From: Planctomycetes bacterium UBA1662
Lineage (GTDB): Bacteria > Planctomycetota > UBA8108
DNA length: 19,818 bases
Direction of reading: 5' to 3'
Assembly: GCA_002320775.1 (NCBI GenBank)
Contig: DCKY01000216.1
Location: 31,581 to 51,398 of the forward strand
Within the stretch, counting starts at the first letter, position 1. Each line of letters begins with the position of its first letter. The notes below the pieces were generated by a model that ran no database searches, was not told the origin of the DNA, and saw only the letters and a program-made list of their open reading frames with translations. A program made the translations under genes and the position numbers. Of this stretch, positions 7,590 to 13,371 are shown piece after piece.

Positions 7590-7604
7590 ATAGTTTTAAA
7601 CTAT
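7590..7604. promoter_or_regulatory. Candidate LysR-type operator in the lysR-panD spacer
   Basis: ATAGTTTTAAACTAT is a perfect inverted repeat with 7-base arms around a single central T (7597). It contains the T-N11-A arrangement (T7591, A7603) typical of LysR binding sites. It lies 23-37 bases upstream of the regulator's GTG and about 110 bases from panD, where autoregulation and divergent control would be exerted. In AT-rich DNA a short palindrome can arise by chance, but perfect arms of seven bases in this position are suggestive. Confidence 0.5.
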
Positions 7605-7637
7605 ATGTAAGCATATCTTTTATTTATTAGATTTATA

Positions 7638-7679
7638 TTCTTTTCTCGCTTATTTTTTTCTTCTATTCACTTCTCCTCC
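7638..7679 (+). other. Pyrimidine-rich tract upstream of panD
   Basis: This stretch of 42 bases has only four purines (7648, 7652, 7665, 7669) on the plus strand. It lies in an AT-rich spacer that contrasts sharply with the GC-rich genes around it. It would lie in or just upstream of the panD leader. No Shine-Dalgarno sequence is present before the panD start, so a U/C-rich leader that binds ribosomal protein S1 is one possibility. Read on the minus strand it is a purine tract upstream of the LysR promoter region. Confidence 0.5.
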
Positions 7680-7711
7680 GTAACAAAACCCACTCGCAAC
7701 AACAGAAAACC

Positions 7712-8074
7712 TTGAACCGCAGGCTCCTCAAATCAAAGATCCACCGCGCCCGGGTAACCGAGGCCAACCTGGACTATACCGGCAGCGTAACGGTCGACAC
7801 CGACCTGCTGGAGGCCGCCGACATCCTCGAGCACGAGGAGGTTCACATCTACAATCTCACCAATGGCTCGCGGCTGTCGACCTACGCGATCCCGGGTCCC
7901 GCGGGCTCAGGAATGATCTGTATCAATGGAGCGGCGGCTCACCTCTGCTGCGTAGACGACCTGGTCATCCTTGCCAGCTACGCCGAATATGATGAGAACG
8001 AGCTCCGCGGCCATGAGCCCAAGGTCATCATGGTCGATAAAAAAAACCGGTTTCGACAGGAGGTGACCGCATGA
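7712..8074 (+). CDS. panD: Aspartate 1-decarboxylase
   Basis: This enzyme decarboxylates L-aspartate to beta-alanine, the amine half of pantothenate and hence CoA. The 120-residue proenzyme matches the normal size. It self-cleaves between Gly24 and Ser25 (YTGSVTVD), which creates the catalytic pyruvoyl group on the new N-terminal Ser25. The numbering is identical to the E. coli enzyme. KIHRARVTEANLDY and the later NGAAAH are also conserved. Alignment to E. coli places the start exactly at the TTG at 7712. No good Shine-Dalgarno sequence precedes it, which is odd for a TTG start. The stop overlaps the panB ATG (ATGA at 8071-8074), so the two are coupled. Regulation by the divergent LysR protein is likely from layout alone. 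Confidence 0.95.
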   Translation: MNRRLLKSKIHRARVTEANLDYTGSVTVDTDLLEAADILEHEEVHIYNLTNGSRLSTYAIPGPAGSGMICINGAAAHLCCVDDLVILASYAEYDENELRGHEPKVIMVDKKNRFRQEVTA

Positions 8075-8940
8075 GCCGCCTGCCTGAATCCGGCAACCCC
8101 CGCCCCGCGAAAGACAAGGTCACCTCGACGGGACTGAAGACCCGCAAGCTGACCGGAGAAAAAATCACCGCCCTGACTGCGTTCGATTGCCTGGGCGCCT
8201 CGATTCTCGATGAGGCGGGAGTTGACCTGATCCTCATCGGAGACAGCCTCGCGAATACATCCCTGGGCTACGAAACCACCCTGCCAGTGTCGATGGCTGA
8301 AATGCTGTCAGCCGTCAGGGCCGTCCGGCGCGGCTCCAGCCGGGCCATGCTGGTCGCCGACATGCCCTTTGGCAGCTACCAGGTAAGCCTCGAAGACTCC
8401 CTCACCAATGCCATCGATTTTCTCAAGGCCGGCGCCGAGGCCGTCAAGCTCGAAGGCGGAGCCCGCCGCAGTCGGCTGGTGTCCGAGCTCTCCGGCAACG
8501 GGATCCCGGTCATGGGGCACATCGGACTCACCCCGCAGTCGGTCCACGCCATGGGCGGCTACAAGGTACAGGGGAAAATACGGGAGGATGCCCAGCGCCT
8601 GCTTGAGGATGCTCTCGCCCTCGAGGCCGCGGGCGCCTTCTGCCTGGTGCTCGAGGGCATCCCCGCTACGCTGGCCGCGCAAATCACCGGGGCCCTTGAA
8701 ATACCGACGATCGGCATTGGAGCCGGAGCCGGATGCGATGGCCAGATCCTCGTTTTTTCCGATTTATTGGGTCTCAGCGCGGGACAAAAACCAAAATTTG
8801 TCCGCCAATATGCCGAGCTGCGTTCCCTGGCCATCAGGGCGATCGAGAGCTATTGCCAGGATGTTCGAGAAGGCGATTTCCCTTCTGCCAGCGAGACTTA
8901 CGGAAAAAACCCGGAAAAACACACCGAGAAACCGGCCTGA
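8071..8940 (+). CDS. panB: 3-methyl-2-oxobutanoate hydroxymethyltransferase (ketopantoate hydroxymethyltransferase)
   Basis: This cytosolic enzyme transfers a hydroxymethyl group from 5,10-methylenetetrahydrofolate to 2-oxoisovalerate, making ketopantoate for pantothenate synthesis. The 289-residue protein has the TIM-barrel family motifs: IGDSLANTSLG with Asp58 and LVADMPFGSY with Asp97 as likely metal ligands, VKLEGG with Lys126, the hallmark GHIGLTPQSVHAMGGYKVQG, and LVLEGIP with likely catalytic Glu195. These correspond to Asp45, Asp84, Lys112 and Glu181 of E. coli PanB. About 15 extra residues precede the family core, and a short charged tail follows it. The ATG overlaps the panD stop. 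panC is not in the window, so the ligation step is encoded elsewhere. Confidence 0.96.
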   Translation: MSRLPESGNPRPAKDKVTSTGLKTRKLTGEKITALTAFDCLGASILDEAGVDLILIGDSLANTSLGYETTLPVSMAEMLSAVRAVRRGSSRAMLVADMPFGSYQVSLEDSLTNAIDFLKAGAEAVKLEGGARRSRLVSELSGNGIPVMGHIGLTPQSVHAMGGYKVQGKIREDAQRLLEDALALEAAGAFCLVLEGIPATLAAQITGALEIPTIGIGAGAGCDGQILVFSDLLGLSAGQKPKFVRQYAELRSLAIRAIESYCQDVREGDFPSASETYGKNPEKHTEKPA

Positions 8941-8949
8941 TTTTCCGCG

Positions 8950-8964
8950 CCCGGATCCGCCGGG
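8950..8964 (+). other. Small hairpin after panB
   Basis: CCCGG (8950-8954) pairs with CCGGG (8960-8964) around a five-base loop, nine bases after the panB stop. Only two T's follow, so it is at best a weak terminator. The rest of the 8941-9067 spacer holds a possible TTGATT/GATGCT promoter pair (9003-9031, 17-base spacer), which is too poor to call. Confidence 0.25.
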
Positions 8965-9067
8965 TTGCCCGCTACAGAGCCAACCCAGCCCGCCAATTTC
9001 CTTTGATTTTAGCCACCTGATTAGAGATGCTTGGCCCCTCGATCTGAACCCGTTTCGAGGTTAATTG

Positions 9068-9448
9068 GTGGTCTCTATACAGGATGAAAACATCGTCTTT
9101 CTGGAGCTGACGCTCCGAAAGATCCAGGACTCCGTCTTGTCGGCTGAAATCGTTCAGACCGGGCACAATGCCGCGGTACGCAAAGCGATTCACGCCTGGG
9201 CCGACCTGCGCGGCGCCTCGATTGAAGACCGGGTCAGAAGAGAGATCACGACCTATCGCATCGAGAACCCCTCGACGGATTCATCGAAGCCTTCCGAGCG
9301 GCTGCTCGGCAGAGTGCTCGATCACTACCTTGACCAGTATTGCCAGGCCGGGCAGAGTGTCTTTGGTGAACGCCTTGTCGTGGATGTACCCATGGGACAG
9401 GTCTCGGGACCGCACGGCATCACCGAACGCCTGAAGACAATCGCCTGA
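9068..9448 (+). CDS. Hypothetical protein, 126 residues
   Basis: I do not recognise this protein. It starts IQDENIVFLELTLRKIQDSV and continues with a helical, charged middle (AVRKAIHAWADLRG, IEDRVRREITTY). A polar linker with Ser, Thr, Asp and Pro near residues 75-85 follows, then LLGRVLDHYLDQYCQAGQSV and a C-terminal VDVPMGQVSGPHGITERL. There is no signal peptide or membrane segment, so it is probably cytosolic. A TTG (9065) and a GTG (9068) are both possible starts; GAGG at 9057-9060 is better spaced for the GTG. Codon usage looks like that of its neighbours and the frame is cleanly closed. It lies between panB and an M42 peptidase on the same strand. No function can be assigned. Confidence 0.65.
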   Translation: MVSIQDENIVFLELTLRKIQDSVLSAEIVQTGHNAAVRKAIHAWADLRGASIEDRVRREITTYRIENPSTDSSKPSERLLGRVLDHYLDQYCQAGQSVFGERLVVDVPMGQVSGPHGITERLKTIA

Positions 9449-9463
9449 CCGGCATCGGGCCGG
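9449..9463 (+). other. Small hairpin directly after the hypothetical gene
   Basis: CCGGC (9449-9453) pairs with GCCGG (9459-9463) around a five-base loop immediately after the stop codon. No T-run follows. It may stabilise a 3' end or be chance structure. Confidence 0.22.
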
Positions 9464-9521
9464 ACCGTCCTCCAGCCCGGATGCGTACAGCTCTAATTGA
9501 AAGCAGCAGGGAAATAAAAAC

Positions 9522-10604
9522 ATGAGCCGCTCTGAGCAGGAAATGAAAGATCTCCTGCGCTCTCTCACCCTCGCCGCCGGCGCGCCCGGCGCGGAGGATG
9601 AGGTGCGCGCCCTGATTCGCGACAACCTCGGGGGAATCGGCGAGCTCTCCTACGACAGCCTCGGCAGCATCCTCTGCGAACAATCCGGCGAAGAGGACTC
9701 CCCCAGGGTGATGATCGACGGGCACATGGATGAAGTCGGCTTCATGGCGCAGAGCATCACGAAGGAAGGAAGGATCAACTTCGTTCCGCTGGGAGGCTGG
9801 TGGGCCCATGTTCTCCTCAGCCAGAGGGTCGACATCGTCACCTCCGGCGGCAAGGTGCCGGGAGTCATCGGCTCGACCCCGCCGCATTTTCTCAGCGGCA
9901 AGAAGCGCGAGCAGCTCCTCGGGTTAGAGGATATGTACATCGACATCGGCGCCGCCAGCGAAGAGGAAGTCTCCGGGATGGGCGTCCGGATTGGTGACAC
10001 CATCGTCCCCCACGCCGAGTTTACCGAGCTGAAGAATCCCGACATCCTCAGCTCGAAGGCCTTCGACAACAGGGTCGGGATCGGACTCATGATCGAGGCC
10101 CTACTGGAATTCTCTTCGCGAGACCACCCCAATACGATCATCGGCGTCGGCGCCGCCCAGGAAGAGATCGGCTGCCGCGGGGCGGTGACCGCCTGCGAAA
10201 AAGCCTCCCCCGATGTGGGAATCGTCCTCGAGGGCACCCCGGCAGATGACATTCCTGGCTTCAACGAACCCCAGGCCATCCTCGGTAAGGGACCGCAGAT
10301 CCGCTTCTACGACCCCACGGCGATCTCCAACAGGAGGCTTGCCGAGCTCGTTGCCGCAATCGCGGAGAAGGCGGACATCGAGATCCAGCTCGCGGTACGG
10401 CGAAGCGGCGGAACCGATGCGAAGAGTATTCACCTGCATCGTGCCGGTGTACCCACGGTCGTGATCGGAGTGCCGGCAAGGTACATCCACAGCCACGTAA
10501 GCCTTATCAGCTGGCAGGACTACCTCGACACCGGGCGGCTCGTCTGTGAGCTGATCGCGGGGCTTGATTCCGCCGCGGTCGAAAGCCTCACCGACTTCAG
10601 CTGA
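9522..10604 (+). CDS. M42 family metallo-aminopeptidase
   Basis: A 360-residue cytosolic peptidase of the M42 (glutamyl aminopeptidase/deblocking aminopeptidase) family. Members form dodecameric TET particles that trim peptides released by larger proteases. The two-metal site is intact: His68 and Asp70 in GHMDEVGF, Asp182 in SKAFDNRVG, Glu214-Glu215 in QEEIGCRG, Glu237 in VLEGTPADD, and a C-terminal His near 325 in RYIHSH. Spacing agrees closely with archaeal TET enzymes. Position 237 is Glu where some members have Asp; both occur. The ATG at 9522 follows CAGCAGGGA at suitable distance. It could belong to a unit with the hypothetical protein upstream. It converges on the SMP-30 gene with 27 bases between stops. 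The preferred residue it removes cannot be read from the sequence. Confidence 0.92.
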   Translation: MSRSEQEMKDLLRSLTLAAGAPGAEDEVRALIRDNLGGIGELSYDSLGSILCEQSGEEDSPRVMIDGHMDEVGFMAQSITKEGRINFVPLGGWWAHVLLSQRVDIVTSGGKVPGVIGSTPPHFLSGKKREQLLGLEDMYIDIGAASEEEVSGMGVRIGDTIVPHAEFTELKNPDILSSKAFDNRVGIGLMIEALLEFSSRDHPNTIIGVGAAQEEIGCRGAVTACEKASPDVGIVLEGTPADDIPGFNEPQAILGKGPQIRFYDPTAISNRRLAELVAAIAEKADIEIQLAVRRSGGTDAKSIHLHRAGVPTVVIGVPARYIHSHVSLISWQDYLDTGRLVCELIAGLDSAAVESLTDFS

Positions 10605-10631
10605 CCGCCTCAGCGCGCCGAAGAGCCGGGA

Positions 10632-11663
10632 TCATTTGAAGCCGGCTCCCCGCGTCAGGGTCTTGATCCTGCACAGGTACATGTCCGAGGTCAGGTAGAG
10701 GACGCTGCCGTTATTTCCCCAGCCCACGTTGGCAATCCTCTCACCAGTGACGATACGGCCCAGCAGCTTTCCCTCCGGCGAGATCACCAGCACGCCGCCG
10801 GGGCCGGTAGCGAAGACATTGCCCTTCGCGTCGACCTTCAGCCCGTCTCCTCCACCGCGAGAGATGTTCGCCTGCTTCGAAGAGTCGAAAAAGGCCCGGG
10901 GCGAACCCAGGCTCCCATCTTCTTTCACCGGAAAGGCTCTCCAGACAGGATCACGGCCATCGCTGTTGGCCACGTACAATGTCTTGTGGTCCGGTGAAAA
11001 GGCGATGCCGTTCGGCCGGGAGATCTCCTTCGATTGCAGGGTAACCGTCCCATCCTTCTGCAGGCGATAGACGCCGCAGAAATCGATCTCGCGCATGGGA
11101 TCCTTCTCCCTCCTGGGAAGCCCGTAGATCGGGTCGGTAAAGAAGATGTCGCCATTGTCGCGGATCGCCAGGTCGTTCGGACTGTTGAAGCGCTTGCCGT
11201 CCCAGCGATCGGCCAGGGTGACCTTGCCGCCTCCGGCGGTGAGCACGGAGATTCTCCGGTCACCGTGTTCACAGGAGACCAGCCGGCCCTGCGCATCGAG
11301 CGCCAGTCCGTTGCTGCCGGGCTCGCGGCCGTAATCCGCCGCCCCCGTATAGCCGGAGGGCTTGAGGAAGACCGATGAGCCGATGCCCTCCTGCCACTTG
11401 ATGACCGAGTTGGGCGGAATATCTGAAAACAGGACGTAGCCGCCGAACTTGTTGCCCTTCTCGGGGACCCAGACCGGCCCCTCGGCCCAGTCAAACCCGC
11501 CGCAGAGAACCTCGATGACGGCATCCTTTGCGATCAACCCATCCAGGGACGAATCGAAGCGGTCGACGCGGCCGATCCTGGCGAAGTTCGTGGTGTTCTG
11601 AGACCAAGCCATCGAGGGAAGGATGGCGACCAATACCGCAGCGGCGCAAAGGGCTGTTTTCAT
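10632..11663 (-). CDS. Secreted SMP-30/gluconolactonase-like beta-propeller protein
   Basis: A 343-residue protein with a signal peptide (MKTALCAAAVLVAILPSMAWS, probable cut after Ser21), so it acts outside the cytoplasm. The mature part is a six-bladed propeller of the SMP-30/gluconolactonase/LRE family. Conserved pieces are WAEGPVW with Glu61, NSPNDLAIRDNGDIFFTDP, RPNGIAFSPDHKTLYVAN and GGGDGLKVDAKGNVFATGPGG, which supply the divalent-metal ligands in known members. The likely role is hydrolysis of a sugar lactone, but specificity within this family varies widely. It is followed by convergent M42 peptidase. It lies 132 bases downstream of a second SMP-30-like gene on the same strand. Confidence 0.88.
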   Translation of the reverse strand: MKTALCAAAVLVAILPSMAWSQNTTNFARIGRVDRFDSSLDGLIAKDAVIEVLCGGFDWAEGPVWVPEKGNKFGGYVLFSDIPPNSVIKWQEGIGSSVFLKPSGYTGAADYGREPGSNGLALDAQGRLVSCEHGDRRISVLTAGGGKVTLADRWDGKRFNSPNDLAIRDNGDIFFTDPIYGLPRREKDPMREIDFCGVYRLQKDGTVTLQSKEISRPNGIAFSPDHKTLYVANSDGRDPVWRAFPVKEDGSLGSPRAFFDSSKQANISRGGGDGLKVDAKGNVFATGPGGVLVISPEGKLLGRIVTGERIANVGWGNNGSVLYLTSDMYLCRIKTLTRGAGFK

Positions 11664-11750
11664 AGGACTTCTTTCTTCATTTGGTAAGAATCAGCCGGCG
11701 ACGATGCGGACTGAAGAAAATGTCTGTTGTAACTTTCACGATCAGTGCGG

Positions 11751-11794
11751 AAAGAAAAATGGCAGGCCTCCTCGCCGAGGGGCTCTTTGGAGCC
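11751..11794 (-). terminator. Possible terminator after the lipoprotein SMP-30 gene
   Basis: Read on the minus strand, directly after the stop, GGCTC and GAGCC (11794-11790 and 11785-11781) form a 5-bp stem. A second small stem CCTC/GAGG (11780-11770) follows, and then a run ATTTTTCTTT (11760-11751). The T-run is about ten bases from the second stem, so this is an imperfect intrinsic terminator. Confidence 0.35.
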
Positions 11795-11795
11795 G

Positions 11796-12686
11796 TCATC
11801 TATTGAACAAGCGGTTCCAGGCCGCCCCGGGCCTCTCGACACGGAAGGAGACAATGCGTCTGTGCTCTACCTCGGTAACGTAGGCGGTGCGGCCATCCGG
11901 ACCGCCGAAGCAGATGTTGCTCGGCTTCCTGCCCAGCACGTCGATCTCCGCGAGCACCTCCGCCGACGGCGACAGCTTAACCACGGTCCCCTTGCCGTAG
12001 CGGGTAACGTAGAGGTTGCCATCGACATCGCAGCGCATGCCGTCAAAGCCATGGTCCTCGAAGCTCTTGAAGAGCTTCTTGCCGGAGAGGTTGCCTTCGG
12101 AATCGATGGAAAAGGACCAGATCCTGCGCTGAACGCTCTCGTTGACGTACAGGGTCCGGCCATCGGGGCTGACCTCGATCCCGTTGGTGGTCCCCATTCC
12201 CTCGGCGAGGCGGACCGTGCGGCCATCGACCGTGACCTTCCAGAGCTGGCCGGTCTTCGCAGACCAGTTCGGATCGCTGGCATAGAGCGTACCGTTGAAG
12301 CTGATCGCAAGGTCATTCGGCTGATTCATCGTGGTGTCAGCCGCAAAGACCACCGGCTTCGAGGTCCCGGCCGCGACCTTGAACACCTGGTGGTTGACGT
12401 AGTCGGCGATATACATATTGCCGGCGCGGTCGAAGCGAATTCCATTGCCGACACTGTCAGCGGGAAGCTTGAGAAAGATCTCCCCTTTTCCCGAGGGTGA
12501 GATCCTGCCGACCGTGCCCTGTTCGGTGAAGTTCACCGCGTAGATCGATCCATCCCGCCCGCAGGCCGGCCCCTCGATACCGGGCGTGAACTCTCCCGGT
12601 CTCGTCAACGCGCGGGCCTTGTAAAGCGGCGTAGAGCAGCCCGCCAGAAGAAGAACACATAGCAGCAAACCGACTGAACGAACCAT
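11796..12686 (-). CDS. SMP-30/gluconolactonase-like lipoprotein
   Basis: A 296-residue propeller protein with a lipoprotein signal. The N-terminus MVRSVGLLLCVLLLAGCS gives lipobox LLAGC with Cys17 as the likely lipidated residue. Family pieces are IEGPACGRDGSIYAVNF, QPNDLAISFNGTLYASDP, TTNGIEVSPDGRTLYVN and FDGMRCDVDGNLYVT. It is probably a membrane-anchored lactonase-like hydrolase or sugar-binding propeller. The start is the ATG at 12686 with GGAG eight bases upstream; a longer in-frame start at 12761 would add residues that hide the lipobox. It shares only the family-level motifs with its downstream neighbour, so the two are probably not a recent duplication. It is divergent from the cytochrome gene. 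Confidence 0.87.
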   Translation of the reverse strand: MVRSVGLLLCVLLLAGCSTPLYKARALTRPGEFTPGIEGPACGRDGSIYAVNFTEQGTVGRISPSGKGEIFLKLPADSVGNGIRFDRAGNMYIADYVNHQVFKVAAGTSKPVVFAADTTMNQPNDLAISFNGTLYASDPNWSAKTGQLWKVTVDGRTVRLAEGMGTTNGIEVSPDGRTLYVNESVQRRIWSFSIDSEGNLSGKKLFKSFEDHGFDGMRCDVDGNLYVTRYGKGTVVKLSPSAEVLAEIDVLGRKPSNICFGGPDGRTAYVTEVEHRRIVSFRVERPGAAWNRLFNR

Positions 12687-12815
12687 TCCGTGATCTCCAT
12701 GGCATAGAAGGAAAAGACCCTGGCACATGGCTCGCTCGACACGAACCCGTCCCATGCACAAGATTGTACGCCATCAGACAGCCCCGGAACAGGCCGGGAG
12801 AGAACGGTACGGTTC

Positions 12816-12845
12816 TTGACATCCGGGCAGGCCTGCAAATAGCAT
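12816..12845 (+). promoter_or_regulatory. Candidate sigma70-like promoter for the cytochrome-sulfatase unit
   Basis: A perfect -35 TTGACA (12816-12821) is followed after 18 bases by TAGCAT (12840-12845), which matches 4 of 6 positions. Transcription would begin near 12852, giving a leader of about 65 bases. It lies in the 231-base divergent spacer between the lipoprotein gene and the cytochrome gene. Nothing else was seen there. Confidence 0.45.
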
Positions 12846-12917
12846 CCAAGTTCGGTTTCTTCCGCGGAGAGCTCCTTCGCGAGACCGTAGCCAAACACCC
12901 TGCAAGGAGACAAGCTC

Positions 12918-13304
12918 ATGAAGTTGAACACCAGGATCATCATGGCCCCGCTGGCCGCCGCCATCCTCACCTTTGGCCTCGTCGGCATCGCCGGCGCCGA
13001 CTCCAAGCCGAAATACACCATCAAGCAGATCATGAAGGATGGTCTCAAGGGAGGCCTGGCGAAAAAGGTCATCGAGGGCAAGGCCACCAGCCAGGAAAAG
13101 ATCCAGCTCCTTGATTACGCTATCGCCCTCTACGAGACCAAGCCCAAGAAGGGCGACCCGGTCGGCTGGACGAAGCTCACCGGCGACTTTGTCGCCGCCG
13201 CCGCCAAGGTAGCGATCGACCCCAAGGCCAGCACCGCTGCGCTCGGCAAGGCGGTCAACTGCAAGGCCTGTCACAATAAGCACAAATACGACAAGCCCAG
13301 GTAA
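12918..13304 (+). CDS. Small exported class II-type cytochrome c
   Basis: A 128-residue protein with a signal peptide (hydrophobic core about residues 9-25, likely cut after Ala27). A single haem-binding motif CKACH lies near the C-terminus (Cys115, Cys118, His119). A C-terminal haem motif on an otherwise helical protein is the layout of class II cytochromes (c' and c-556), where four helices surround the haem. Met39, about residue 12 of the mature protein, sits where the sixth ligand is found in c-556 types. It would act in the periplasm as an electron carrier or gas-binding protein. The start has a strong AAGGAG. It has its own candidate promoter and precedes the sulfatase by 67 bases. Its redox partner is not evident. 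Confidence 0.8.
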   Translation: MKLNTRIIMAPLAAAILTFGLVGIAGADSKPKYTIKQIMKDGLKGGLAKKVIEGKATSQEKIQLLDYAIALYETKPKKGDPVGWTKLTGDFVAAAAKVAIDPKASTAALGKAVNCKACHNKHKYDKPR

Positions 13305-13324
13305 ACACAACCCAACCACGGATT

Positions 13325-13344
13325 CCGGGCCTGCCCCGGCTTTT
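13325..13344 (+). terminator. Weak intrinsic terminator candidate between cytochrome and sulfatase genes
   Basis: CCGGG (13325-13329) pairs with CCCGG (13335-13339) around a five-base loop, followed by CTTTT. It lies 20 bases after the cytochrome stop. With only a 5-bp stem and four T's it may attenuate rather than stop transcription into the sulfatase gene. Confidence 0.35.
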
Positions 13345-13371
13345 CACAAACTGAAGGAAAGTGACATATTC

